DNA of 64,000 bases from Cryphonectria parasitica EP155 (GCF_011745365.1 NW_024468918.1:496001-560000); one strand, 5' to 3'; counted from the first letter of the stretch, positions 11,901 through 22,899 are shown. A program made the numbers and translations. The notes: generated by a model not told the origin, from the sequence alone.

Positions 11901-12522
11901 CCAATCTCATCCCAGCATGCATCATCCCTTGCTGTGCAGCGTGTACCACCCTGAGCAAAGTTGCTCCACGGTGGCTACAGCGTAGCACCGTTTCGCAAGA
12001 GATATTTGGTCTCGTCTGACGGCTGGAGTCGACAGCTGTGGGGCCAAAGTTTATTTTATCTTCCTTGGAGATCAGAATGGCACCTCTCATCTTTTGATCG
12101 ACGGGCCTCTGCTGTTTGCCCCATGGAATCGACTTGCACGACATGCGATACCCGATGCTCCTGGGTTTGAGCTGGCGCAAAGAGGGTCAGTTTAGTGTGT
12201 GTATGTGTGTGCTCACTGTCTCATTACCAACAGCGTAGCCGCTGTGACCCTCAGCGTGCAGAGATGTAGCCTAGCTGGGGTTGAGACTCAATGTCTCTGA
12301 TTAGATTGACATCGGCTTGTGAGAGCAATGCAGGCGCGGGAGGGACGTTTGGCTTACTCGTCTAGCCAACAGACCAGTTATTAAATATCCTGCGGAGCAA
12401 TGTTTCAAGCTCTGTGATTCCTGTCTGCACATCTCCCTCTCTTCCTCCCCTTGCCTCTCGCCATCTTTTCCCTTAGGCGGCAACATCACATTGTCCGCAT
12501 CACGTGGTCGCCGTCCAAGGAC
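9000..12522. other. 3.5-kb intergenic region between divergent Cdh1 and LOV genes
   Basis: This is the shared upstream region of two divergently transcribed genes. No coding frame is convincing; the longest (148 codons at 9557-10003) has random-looking composition. It holds the Cdh1 5' leader near 9000-9300 and a TTTCGCG site (9474-9480) that matches the fungal SCB consensus on the other strand. Two GATCGA motifs lie at 11127-11132 and 12096-12101. CT-rich sequence runs just before the LOV start. A pyrimidine tract ending in AG at 12475 could be the acceptor of a 5' UTR intron. Confidence 0.6.
11127..12101. promoter_or_regulatory. Two GATCGA motifs upstream of the LOV photoreceptor gene
   Basis: GATCGA occurs at 11127-11132 and again at 12096-12101, about 1.4 and 0.4 kb before the start codon. 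A GATCGA-like core is known as a White Collar light-response element in Neurospora. About one chance copy is expected in this length, so light control is a suggestion only. Confidence 0.25.
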
Positions 12523-15500
12523 ATGGCAGACATCAAGGACACCGTGATTCCCAAAGCTAACAATAAAACCCGGCGCCGCGCTTCTATTGCACGCGCTCTT
12601 CACGTACCGGCTAGCATAGCTCGACATTTGAGACACAGTGAATCAGCACCGGAACGCAGTCAGAGTCCCACGTCCAGTGCCTCGCTGGGTCGACGAAGAG
12701 AGGAGGGCAAAGCCAGGCAGCCAGACGCTGCTCTTGTTGGCCCAAGCCCGCCATCCGTCACTTTGACTAGATGCGAGGTGGACAACAGTGGGGAAGAAGA
12801 TGATGATGCTAGGGGCGCCGAGATTCCCGATATTCCTCTTCGCAGGTCCAACACGAGGATATTGGGCGCGGACTTGGGCGTGTCCTCGCTCATTGCGCTG
12901 GAGCGCATACTCGCTCATGGAGACCAGCAAGGGTCTCAACCCATTCAACCACCTCCTCCTCTCCAGTTCGATCCCCCAAGGCTGAGGTCTGAGAAGAGGT
13001 ATGACGGCCACCAGTTCGAGGGCAACGTCCTGTATCCCGTCTCTGAACGCTCATGGGAATCTAGTCTTCCCGATGTCCCTGATGCCTCTTCGCCAGAGCC
13101 CAAACCCATGCGCGAATCGAGCTCGACTCCCAATCTCTTACGACGGGAGATTAAGCCAGACTTCGCGCCGAGAAGGGAGGAGGAGGACGAGGAGGAGCTG
13201 CCCTTGACATCAGGACCGGCCGTGGAAACGCCGGGGTTCTCTGCTAACCTACCTCTGCTCTCCTCCCTCCACCAGAGGGCAGTGAGCCTCACAACTTCAG
13301 CCACGTCCGTGACAGCGACATCTATACAGACGGACCGCTCATGGGCGCTCCCTCCTCTGCAGGCCAGGCGTCTCGACGACCCCGACACCGAGGACCGTGC
13401 TGACCACCAGGACGACGTGGATTCGGGCAGCTTCGAGCTCGTGATCCCGGCGCCAGTCATCCCGGCGTATAGCCTGGAGCACCGCTCAGAGCTGCTGTTC
13501 TCCGTGGAACACCTGCGCGTGATCTTCTCAGACCCAATATTTCTGGGCCGCTTCACGACCTTTGTCAACGTCTATAGACCACACTCTATTCCGCTGCTTC
13601 ATTACACGCTAGACGCGCTCAAAGCAACCCGCGCCATGGACTGGATGAACGGGATCATCACACGGAACTTGCGACTCAGCGTCAAGCAGCCACAGCAACA
13701 ACAGCTGCTGCTCCTTCTGCAGGAGCATGATGTCGCGCTGAGGTCGACACCCGAGCGAACGGTCAACGACAGCCTGCGGCAGACAACCGAGGCAGCCCTG
13801 GAAATACTGGCGAGGGACGAGCTGCCAGCCTACACCACATATGTCTGGATGGTCATCGTCGAGGCGTCGATGAAGAAGAGGATCAGGGGCACCATGTCAG
13901 CAGACCTGCAGGAGATGAGCGAGGGGCTTGCGGAGGTGTATTGCATCAGCGACCCGGCGAGGGCGGATAATCCGATTGTGTTTGCCTCGGAAGGTGAGAT
14001 TTGCTGTTCGTCTTTTTAGAGCGTACTTTTGCTTGTTTTCTATCTGGGTGATCTGGATGAGCACTAATCCAGCAACAACTTCTTGTTCATTCTTAGAATT
14101 TCACCGAACAACACAATACGGTCCAGACCACGTCCTCGGCCGCAACTGTCGTTTCTTGCAAGGCCCCAAGACAAACCAGTCTGCGGTGCAGCGCATCGGC
14201 GAGAACCTCAAGCAGGGCAGAGAGCACTATGAGACGCTGCTCAACTACAGGCGTGACGGGCGCCCCTTTATGAACCTGCTCATGTGCACGCCGCTGCTCG
14301 ATGCCAAGGGGGTCGTGCGCTACTTTCTGGGCGCGCAGATCGACGTGTCGGGCCTGGTCAAGCACTGCTCGGGTCTTGAGTCCCTGCGCAGACTCGTCGA
14401 CCGTGACGAGGCGGAGCGCAAGAGGGTGTGTGACCCCGAGTCCGCCTCAGAGTCGCCTGCAGGCAGGAGAGACGAGTTCCGGCTGCTGGCGGAGCTGTTC
14501 TCCTACCCAGAGCTGGATACCGTGCGTCGATTTGGCGGGCGCATGCACAGCAGCAGCAGCTTCTCGCAGGAGGAGCGGGTGCTGCAACAACAGCCCCTGG
14601 AGGCGGCAGGGTCGACGTGCCACAAGCCGCGTGTGGTGCTGCATGACGCGTACGACCCGATCTCGCCGCTCTTATCGTCCCGACATGCCGGCAGCCGCAG
14701 AGAACTGAGGGACACTGCACAGTGCTGCGTGACGGCCGGCATGGATTTGACCTCTTTGATTGGTTCGCATGACTGTCCTTCAAAGGGGGGCGTCGACTCA
14801 TCAGCTACAAAGCCGCATGCTGCGGTCAGTGCTGCTGCTCCTGCTACTACCATCTTTGAGAACTACCTGGTCGTAAGACCATACCCTTCACTGCGGATCC
14901 TCTTCGCGAGCCCGTCCCTCAGGGCCGCAGGAATCCTCCAGAGCCACCTGATGAGCCGAATCGGCGGGAGCCAGAGGATCCACGACGAGCTGGAGAGCGC
15001 GTTCGCGACGGGCCAGAGCGTGACGGCCAAGGTGAAGTGGATCGCAGGGAGCGGGCTGCGATACACGGCGAGCTCGGGCAGCGGTGGGGCGGCAACAACG
15101 GCGGCGGTCGGTGTTGGCAGCAGCGAGAGTGCGTGCAGTGTGGCGCCCACTGTGAGCAGCGTGGACACGGTCGGTTTGGAAGGGCGACCGCGCTGGATTC
15201 ACTGCACTCCGCTGCTGGGTGCGGATGGGGGTGTCGGGGTGTGGATGGTGGTCATTGTGAATGATGAGGACGGGGAGGTTGTTGTCTCGTCTGAGAAGGG
15301 CCAGGTGCGGGAGAGGAGTAGTGCACAGCTCGTGGGTGGCGTGGGTGGCAGTGGTGCTGGATCGAAGGGCCCTTCTTCTGGAGGGTCTTCTGGTGCTGGT
15401 ACTGCTGCTGCTTCTACAAGAGGAGGAGGAGGAGGAGGGCCAGGGGGGGAATGGGGTCAGGTTGTGGAGGAGAGGTCGCTTCGTGACTTTGCGGCTATAA

Positions 15501-15622
15501 ATGGGTTGCCTGAGGATGAGGAGACGAGGAGGCGGGCGAGGGGACAGAGCCTGGAGAGGGAGTGGAACGGGACGTCGAGGCATGAGGGAGGGGAAGGAAA
15601 AGAGGAAAGGGAAAGAGGCTGA
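12523..15622 (+). CDS. LOV-domain blue-light photoreceptor with RGS-like and second PAS domains
   Basis: Two exons, 12523-13993 and 14097-15622, encode 998 residues. A disordered, charged N-terminus is followed by a helical segment (about 315-470) that resembles an RGS domain. The LOV domain spans the intron at about 470-580. It has the GRNCRFLQ core with the photoactive cysteine at residue 508 and the flavin-contacting Asn540 (NYRRDG), Asn550 and Gln571 (FLGAQID), so it should bind flavin and form the light adduct. A second PAS-like domain at about 743-880 (NYLVVRPYPSLRILF to VWMVVIV) lacks the LOV cysteine. A Ser/Gly-rich tail ends the protein. The splice joins FASE to EFHRTTQYG exactly as the family requires. 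The ATG at 12523 is used because the frame upstream has no earlier ATG. Likely relatives are the fungal PAS/LOV and RGS-LOV proteins such as BcLOV3 and BcLOV4. The RGS call is inference. Confidence 0.88.
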
Positions 15623-16397
15623 AGGGGAGGGGTGGAGGGGTAAATAGGAAGGAGGTTACATAAGGAGTTGGGTTTTTTGTTTGTTTGATAATAGGTCAGA
15701 GGGGGAAAGGGTCTTTTTATAAGCGTTGTAATTTCTTCGAGCCTTGTACACTTATATATACACGACGTTGAGTACGTCGCATACGTAATAGACGTGAAAA
15801 GAACGAAAATGTGCTTGAGTTGGTCGTCCTTGGTCATGAAGTTGGGATATGGAATAAACAAGGTGTGTGTGTGTGTGTGTCAAAACGAAGGACAAGACTT
15901 GGACATCAACACAACTTCCTGTGCGAAACACGCCTCTCTTTCTTTCAGTATATTCATTTCTGTCGCCGGTCTATACGAATGACGAATTGTGAATCCGTAT
16001 CTGGACACTCGTCTCTGCCCTTCCGCGAGGTTTCTTCCTGGGCAGATCTATTAAACAAAACCCGAGTGCGTGTCTATCTTGGGGAGAAAAAAAGCCCCTG
16101 TTTCGCCCCCTGCAGCGTTGTCGTTCCCTCGCAAAAAAAGGGTATTATCGTCGTGTTGTGCTAGATGACCAAGGAACGAGCTTTGAATGAAAGAAATCGC
16201 ATTAGGATCAATTTTTTTGGTTCCTTTGCCGGTTGAGTTTGCTCGATCCTCCCCTCCTCTTCCATGGCTCCTTGCTTGAGAGCCGTAGCAGACAGATAAT
16301 TAACCCCACTGTCGAACGTAGTTCAAGCCTGTCTCTCTATGTTGTTGTTGTTTTGAGTGTTGTTGACAGACTTCCCCTTCGTGTCCTCCTCTACCCT
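15623..16397. other. Intergenic region between convergent genes
   Basis: The 3' ends of the LOV gene and of the conserved gene on the other strand face each other here. The region includes a (GT)n tract at 15864-15880 and several A- and T-rich stretches that could act as polyadenylation signals. No gene is seen. Confidence 0.6.
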
Positions 16398-17693
16398 CTA
16401 GGCCTGTGCCCCTTCCGCCTGTGCCAGCCTCGTCCGCCAGCCATCACAGACCTCCTCAAACCCACCGACAATCTCACCACAGACACTAGCGCACTCCCTC
16501 CTCTCGAGGCGCTCGCCCCAGTTGCCCTTTGTGATCCAGCGCTCGCCCTCCTCGCGCAGCTCCTCGTCGCGGCGCATGTCGGTGACGACCTCCTTTGCGC
16601 TGCGCAGGCGCCTGGTGGCGGTGGTGGTGAGCTGGCGGCCGACCTGCAGCAGGTCGGACAGGTCGGACAGGGAGTGGACGAGGTCGGTGGTGAGGTTCTG
16701 CAGGCCCATGATGCTGGCGAAGGCGGCCTGGGAGGGGCGCGGCATCATCTCCTGCAGGGTGGTGATCTCGGGGAGGAGGCTGTCGATGGTGTCTGCGTCC
16801 GGGGGCGGGGCGAGCGGGTTGAGTAAAGGGAAGGTGAGGTTCTGGATCTGTCGGGTCTGGTGGGTGAGGTGGGTGGTGAGGGCCGTGTGGGCCGTGATGA
16901 GCCGGCTGGTGTTGCTCTCGACGCTGACCTGGGACGAGAGGTCGCGCAGCCCGTCTGTCACGCGCCGGAACACGCCGTCTGCGTGCCCGCCGTTGCTCTC
17001 GGTTCCTCGGCGGGCGAGCGACTCGACCGCGTCCATCTTGGAGACTAGGCCGGACGGCATGCCGGGGGAGTCTAGGTCGGATTCAGAGCCGTACTCGCTG
17101 CCGTCGTACTGGCTGCCCTTCCTGCGGTGGTGGCCTCGGCCGTTGGTTGCGGGCGGCAGGCTTAGGCTGAGGTGCTTGTTTCTCCTCTCGCCTAGGCCTG
17201 CGCCCGAGCCTGAGCCTGCGACGTCGACTCCGCTATCTCGAGTGCCGTCCCCTCTCCTGTCTGCCGCGCTGCTGCCGCCGTCTCTGTTCTTGTGGTCGTC
17301 GTCGTCGTCGTCATCTTCCTCTTGCACCCCTGTGTTGTTCCTCAAGTCCTCCTCTCCAACCTGCACTTTGATCCCTGGTGTACCATGGCCCCCTCGCCTC
17401 TCGTCATTGTCCTCCTCCTCCTCTCCCTCCTCGTAGTATCCCTCACCGTCATCCGACAGCGCATCAGCCAGCTCGTCGGCCAGGTTGCCGAGCCCATTAC
17501 CGCCCATGCCACCGAGGCTGCTGCTGTTTGGCAGGCCCATGCCGCTGCTGCCAAACATCAGGCTGTCGCCCTCGCGGTCGCCGCCGGCCATGGAGCTGCG
17601 GGACTGGCGGCGCGAGTGCAGCTGGGAGGGGGAGTAGGTATAGTCGGAGCCATCGCGCGAGTGTGTGAACCGAGGCGTCGTCGGAGATGCCAT
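16398..17693 (-). CDS. Conserved fungal protein of unknown function
   Basis: This is an intronless frame of 431 residues from the ATG at 17693. An in-frame codon further upstream would add 37 residues, but the start MASPTTPRFTHSRDGS looks like the natural N-terminus of this family. The first 230 residues are low complexity: Ser- and Gly-rich, with acidic runs (EEGEEEEDNDE and a run of seven Asp) and basic patches. The C-terminal 200 residues are predicted helical and conserved in character, with LITAHTALTTHLTHQTRQI, LPEITTLQEMMPRPSQAA, LQNLTTDLVHSLSDLSDLL and ERWITKGNWGERLERRECA. I believe similar uncharacterised proteins occur across filamentous ascomycetes, from memory of the family and not from a search. 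The helical part suggests a scaffold or coiled-coil role; no function is claimed. Confidence 0.8.
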   Translation of the reverse strand: MASPTTPRFTHSRDGSDYTYSPSQLHSRRQSRSSMAGGDREGDSLMFGSSGMGLPNSSSLGGMGGNGLGNLADELADALSDDGEGYYEEGEEEEDNDERRGGHGTPGIKVQVGEEDLRNNTGVQEEDDDDDDDHKNRDGGSSAADRRGDGTRDSGVDVAGSGSGAGLGERRNKHLSLSLPPATNGRGHHRRKGSQYDGSEYGSESDLDSPGMPSGLVSKMDAVESLARRGTESNGGHADGVFRRVTDGLRDLSSQVSVESNTSRLITAHTALTTHLTHQTRQIQNLTFPLLNPLAPPPDADTIDSLLPEITTLQEMMPRPSQAAFASIMGLQNLTTDLVHSLSDLSDLLQVGRQLTTTATRRLRSAKEVVTDMRRDEELREEGERWITKGNWGERLERRECASVCGEIVGGFEEVCDGWRTRLAQAEGAQA

Positions 17694-18365
17694 CTCATCT
17701 CTTTTGTCTGATTTGGAGGGTGGGTGAAGTTTCCCCTTGAAGGTGATCGATAGGACGAGGACTTGGAACTCCTTTTCTCGTCTCGTCTTCTTTCTCTTGC
17801 CCACTTGTCTGTTGTGGTCCTCGTTTCTCTGGTCGTGAGGCTCGGGCCACTGAATTTCTTGTCGTCGCGGAGAATAGTATTATCTCGAGGGGATCAAGGA
17901 TAGGGAACAGAGTTTTGTCGGTGGTTCGATCGTCGGTATGAGTCTCTCAAGGAGAGGAGAAGGGGGGAAACGGAAGAGGGGTCAGATTTGAACGTGGTTC
18001 GCTCGCGGTGCTTCTTCTAGAGGATTGTATCTTTGGTGTGGAAAGACGAGAGAAAGAATAGAAATCGCACGATTGAACGGATGATCGAGAAACAACGGTG
18101 AAGAAATCAGAGAGAGGGGCTGGTTGTCAAGATGCTCTGGCAGAATTTTGGTTTGCTAATGACAGCAAGTAGCAGTAGTAACGCATGAAGATACCAAATC
18201 ACCCCCCCCCCCTGGACGGTGGCCTGGAGACCCCGTAATATTGAGAGGTGGCATGCAGTGCACGGGTCAAATTAAGCAACCAAACAAGACGCCTTAGACG
18301 CGTTTTCCAGCAGGGCCGCTTGGGCACCCGTAGACAGGGGTCTTCCTTGCGTCATTGGGCTGGCT

Positions 18366-18376
18366 GGGTTAGGGTT
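18366..18376 (+). repeat. Interstitial telomere-like motif GGGTTAGGGTT
   Basis: Nearly two TTAGGG units lie within non-coding DNA. Such teloboxes occur in promoters as well as at old chromosome ends. Confidence 0.6.
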
Positions 18377-18858
18377 ACACAAGTTGGGGCGGGAGCCCTA
18401 CTGTAGTAATCCTAAACAGCCTAGACGACTGCCACACGAGTGTACAGCACCTCAGTGATGCCCTCGTCCGCGAAATATACCGATTGCGCTTGCTGATCAT
18501 GACGGTGCTGAGTGTCAAAGCTGCAGTACACAGTACTATGATATCAACGAGCTTGCTCGGCCCGCCTATTGCCTCTACTACGACTGCAAAAACCATATTC
18601 CTACAATAGTAGGCTGCTAATAGGCTGTGCATATTGTACTTAAAGACAACCTTCCTGCGCAACTGCTCCTTACATGCAGTCGTGATCAAAGTTGATGACA
18701 CATCTCAGCATTGAATCAGACAAGCCTGTGAAGAACTTTGCTTATCCTCATCCAATATTATATTAGTATGTATGATCCAGACAGTCTGTATAACATAAAT
18801 TGTCAGTAAGATGTTGTTACAAGCATGCTGTGAGTCCAGAGCTTTTCAGCAACCCATT

Positions 18859-18874
18859 GGGGGGGGGGGGGGGG
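18859..18874. repeat. Run of 16 G residues
   Basis: An uninterrupted guanine homopolymer, the longest in the window. Such runs are prone to length error in assembly and can form G-quadruplexes. Confidence 0.9.
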
Positions 18875-20095
18875 TTGAACTGAACTGGTGTCCATTCCTA
18901 CCGGACAGCGCTAGAATTCACGAGCATGGCCAGGTGGCTCACAACTGATATGGTGAATTGGCGTTCACCTACTTAGGGCAGTGATATCATACTACATGGC
19001 ACACAACGGGTGACCTCTGCCCAGCAGCAGGGGACAGAGGCTTGGGAAGAAGAAGCAGAGGGAAGGGACCACTTGAATTCCCCTCAGTCCTAAGTCTCTT
19101 CAGTCCTTTCGATCCAGTCTGTATTGACTCCACATCACCGTGATTCTGCAGTCACCTCCGCTCCGCTCCTCTTCCATCCTTCTTCACTTCTCACAGGGTT
19201 CGGGCAACGGTGGCACAAGCTGGAACCAGGGCCAGCCAGAGAATGATACTTTACTACAAGACAAATGTGTTTGAAGTGACGGGCCTCTTGAGCCCAACGC
19301 CAAAGAGCCTTGCCTGGCTTTCAGTTTGTTTGGCAAAGGATAGACGCGTGACTTGGCCTGTTCATGAGGCTGAGCCTAGGTCTGGTTTGTGGATGGAGAC
19401 CCTCAGCTTACGACTGGATAGTCTGAGGTGAGCATGAGAATAGACAGCCATGTTTTTGTTGCTCAGTGCAATAGCACTCCTTTGAGAATAAAAAACTTCT
19501 TCTTCACAAAAAGGGCAAGGCGAGCATAATAGGCTAGTGTAGAGCAAGTTTTTAGCTGAATAACAGGGAGAACAATAGAAGTTTCTTGACATGTTCTCCC
19601 TCTCAAACACTCTCTTCTGAAGGAGTTCAAGTGACTGCCGCCCATGAAAACACAGCAGGCCAGTGGAGGATAACACTGCCATTTCCTAGAAAATTCGTGT
19701 GTTGACATCTAGGAGGGAAGTTCTAATGTGTCTGATCAGTGTTCTTTCAATTGAAAATTATGGTATATATACCCTGTTGATGATACTTTGATTGGCCCAT
19801 CACAGTGCACTGCCAAGAGCTCAGAATATGATGTTGATGACATTCTTCGCTCACAAGGCTGAGGGAGGCTCTGTTTCGTCTCAGCGTCAAGCGGGAACCC
19901 TCTGTCCGCTTTGGAACACGGTATTAGAAAGGGGAAAGGAAAATAGGAGAGAGTAAAAAGAAACCACAGCTTTAAGAGTCCACGCCCCATCTCTAGCCCA
20001 AGATGAATTGGCCCTTTTGTCTTGGCTTCAGTATGCGCCACAAGTCAGCCCTTTGCTTTTTCTGGTCGGTTCCCCTCCTTCAGCCCAGGTGTGCA

Positions 20096-20167
20096 AATGC
20101 AAGAACCAGGATCAGGGGTACTATCCTCTGCCTTAGTGTTTCGATTTGGTTTTTTCAGCCCCCCCTT
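20096..20167 (+). repeat. Left copy of 71-bp inverted repeat
   Basis: This stretch, starting AAATGCAAGAACCAGGATC and ending in TTTTTTCAGCCCCCCCTTT, recurs in reverse complement at about 20986-21056. The two copies are nearly identical; a visible difference is CC here against TT in the other copy, C-to-T changes of the kind repeat-induced point mutation leaves. Flanking sequences on both sides are unrelated, so the repeat borders are sharp. Confidence 0.8.
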
Positions 20168-20650
20168 TCTCGACCCACATACTTAAGCCAAATCGAGCAA
20201 GACTTTTCACACTGCCATACACACTGTATTTTATATCAGATATATTATCTATTATATGTATGTAAAGCAAGCCTTTCTATACTTGAAAAAAATCTATAAA
20301 AAAAAGAAAAAAACTAAAAAGAAAAAAAGCTTACTAATAAGCTTGTAATGATGCACTGCAGTATCCTAAGATCCTAAAGTACACAAGGGGTTTATGCTAA
20401 CAAGAGCGGTGTCAAAGTATGAACCAACTGAATACGGAAATGTAAACAAGTAATTCGTGCAAGTGCTTTCATTCGCCTTTGGGGCCATTCAAGTGTGTGA
20501 CAAATGAATACTTAGATTGACGACTGAAGAGCTATGTCTAGTGGTCTATCTAATGGTAATGAACGTGTCCTTATATATCCTGCTCTTCAGTATGGACCGT
20601 AAGAGTCGACGAGCGACTGTTGCGGTCCCTCTCTGATTGGTCCTCATTCC

Positions 20651-20663
20651 TAACCCTAACCCT
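20651..20663 (+). repeat. Telomere-complement motif TAACCCTAACCCT
   Basis: Two copies of the telomeric C-strand repeat lie between the arms of the 71-bp inverted repeat. The motif is a telobox or chance remnant. It is also the sequence expected for a telomerase RNA template, which cannot be decided here. Confidence 0.6.
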
Positions 20664-20985
20664 TGATTGCCTAATCCTGGTTGGGTTGTCCGCGTGCTAG
20701 ATTGTAATCGCTGGTCCTTTGTTGGCGGGGCCTGTTTCGTGACCTGCATGCTGGATGGGTCATAACAAAGCTAGCTAACTAAACAATTATCAAGCTGACA
20801 CAGCAATTTTGATTTACTTCTTAATTTAATCAAAATTTGAGAAAACAAGCTGTAGGTAGCTATAGTACTTTTCTAGGCTATGAGTACAGATATCTGCTAT
20901 GCGAGATAGTGCGAGAAAGAATTCCGCGCGCACTAATGTATCTTTCCTTTAGGCATAGCGCTGTGGGGGGGGTTGATTTCTCGAA

Positions 20986-21056
20986 AGGGGGGGCTGAAAA
21001 AACCAAATCGAAACACTAAGGCAGAAAATAGTACCCCTGATCCTGGTTCTTGCATT
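20986..21056 (-). repeat. Right copy of 71-bp inverted repeat
   Basis: Reverse-complement partner of the copy at 20096-20167, with about 0.8 kb between them. Just outside it, near 21080-21110, a further degenerate copy of the TGYAAGAAYCAGGATC part occurs in the same orientation as this copy, so the unit may be part of a larger decayed repeat. Confidence 0.8.
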
Positions 21057-21369
21057 TTCCCCAGACCCCCTGCTCCTGTCGCCATCGGCCCGGATCCTGA
21101 TTCTTACATGTTGAGAACGTGAAAAAGAAAAAGGGAATAAATTCGAGGACCTCATATCTTGAGCCTTTCGCTCTTCCATCAACTACTTTGATCATCATAT
21201 GTCTGGGGGCAAAAAACCCGGTCTCAGCAACGAGTACATCATTGCACTGTAACTCACCTGGGCTTGTCTCAACGTCAATTGAGATTGATCAAAGCTTGGG
21301 CAACGAAACGGTGATTTACAGGGCGTCTCTTATACACTGCGACCAATCACCACCCACTGTGTGCCAGCC

Positions 21370-22145
21370 ATGGCCATCAACCCATCCTCTCCCAATGGTA
21401 TAACCACTACAGTCTGTCAGTCGCCTGTCGACCCATGGGCACTCAATCTGAATGCACTATTAGCAATTATCTTTGGTTTCATCAGCGTACTCAGTCTTGT
21501 TGTCCAAATTGCAAACATGAAACTGCGCAACAGAACACAAGAGTAAGTTGAATACCTGTCACTGTCCCCAATGTAGCTGCCGCAGCAATTTCTCTATGGT
21601 ATCGCACGACCTCTCGCCTGCCTTCTCAAGGCCCTACTTATGCCCACCTACGCCCGCACCTACGTCTCTCATCACACTGATCCCCTTCCCCCACACCATC
21701 ACTACAGTATCGATGCCACTTTGTCATCAGAATATTCAAAAATTCTCACAAGTCAAACAGTACCACTCCCAGGGAAGCAGAGGACCATGAGGTCTACGGT
21801 CAAGGTGGCATTCGATTGAGCACGCTCGAAGGAACACAGGGGATCCCTGCTCAGCGTGTGCGCGATGGTCAACCCGGCCCCTGGACCGATTACGAGTATA
21901 ATGCTGAGATGAGACCCTCTTACCCCGTGCGACCGAGGATCTTGCATGCTGCACAGAGTACTGCATTGGCACCCCCGGACGGCCTGGGCGCAAGACAGAG
22001 GATGCCTCTTCCTCCTGGCCCATCTCAGCACCAGCTAAGATGGCAGCGAGGTACAGAGCATGCTGCTGCTGCTGTTGACTCGCAGGGTTACGAGCAGCAG
22101 TTTTCCCAGGCCCAGTGGCACAACAGTGGTGGACACAGAGTGTAA
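21370..22145 (+). CDS. Small single-pass membrane protein, unknown function
   Basis: Function unknown. I infer two exons, 21370-21542 and 21773-22145, joined in frame to give 181 residues; the intron of 230 nt is long for this window and could hide another small exon. The N-terminus is short and polar, followed by a strong hydrophobic helix at about residues 26-46 (NALLAIIFGFISVLSLVVQI). After a basic stop-transfer stretch (MKLRNRT) comes a polar tail rich in Gln, Gly, Pro and His. The first ATG sits in a good context (CCAGCCATGG). The gene lies 0.75 kb before the NatB gene on the same strand. The open frame before and after the intron and the membrane helix support a real gene, but no family is recognised, so confidence is moderate. 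Confidence 0.5.
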
Positions 22146-22899
22146 CCTGCTTCCTACCAAAGAGCGGAGCGGCTGCATAAAACAACAACTTCGCTTCGAC
22201 CCCCCCCTCCCCCCCCGGTATTGTTGTCAGTAGCAGGGATAAGCAATCAACAGGGCGATATGGGCTCGAACATCAGCCAGGAAGCAAAAAGGGTTATGCG
22301 ATGGAATTATGGACTGTAACGAGGTGTTGGATTCTTAGGCAGGACATGGAAAGGGTGTGTATGGGTTTATACTGGTAGAAAGTGCATTTTACATTGGGAG
22401 TTTGACATACCGGACTGCCACTCTTTACACTCTACGCTGTGCAGCCACTGTGCGGCATTCTGTGCCTGATCGTTGGCTTGTACAATGTGGTGTACCCGCG
22501 CTGGGGTTCCCCTTCTGGGATTTTCGACTGTCTCCCGTAGCGGGTCACACAGCAGTGAGCCGACCATCCCGCACCCCACCAAGCCACCAACGCCTGCTAA
22601 ACGCAATAGCAATTCTGCAGCTGGCGGTCCAAGTTCGATCGACTCACCCACTTCAAAATTGCCAAATCCGTCTGTTCATCACTGCTCGACTTTGCAGAGG
22701 TTGGTTGTCCAGCTGTGGGCGTGTTTGCATTTCAGTGCAGTTCTTTTTTTGCATCCTCATTTTCTTTTGCCCCCTTTCCTTCTCTACTTCTTCCGTTTTG
22801 TCATTCCATATCTGATTCGAGAAAAAATCCCATCGAGTGAGGTGAGCCTCATTGTAAGGACAACCAACACACACTCTCTCACACATCAGCCACGCCAGG
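22146..22899. promoter_or_regulatory. Upstream region and CT-rich leader of the NatB gene
   Basis: This 0.75-kb gap has two C runs near 22200-22218 and a long pyrimidine-rich tract at about 22740-22800, a typical fungal core-promoter and leader feature. No gene is seen; the 152-codon frame at 22357-22815 looks random. Confidence 0.5.

Larger units (their letters stand above)
17694..21369. other. AT-rich, gene-poor island with repeats
   Basis: No convincing gene is present. The left part (17694-18150) is the promoter and leader of the conserved gene. After that come homopolymer runs (a C run near 18201-18213 and a run of 16 G at 18859-18874), long AT-rich stretches (18700-18830, 20170-20560 with A-rich tracts near 20285-20330, 20760-20900), two telomere-like motifs, and a 71-bp inverted repeat. 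The composition and repeats suggest the decayed remains of a mobile element. A long non-coding RNA cannot be excluded. Confidence 0.5.

Noticed and set aside
12451..12522. Possible 24-residue N-terminal extension of the LOV protein
   Set aside because: The frame is open here but begins with TTG, and a likely acceptor AG lies inside it; the first ATG is at 12523.
17694..17804. 37-residue extension of the conserved fungal protein
   Set aside because: The extension is highly basic and unlike the family start; the internal ATG at 17693 fits better.
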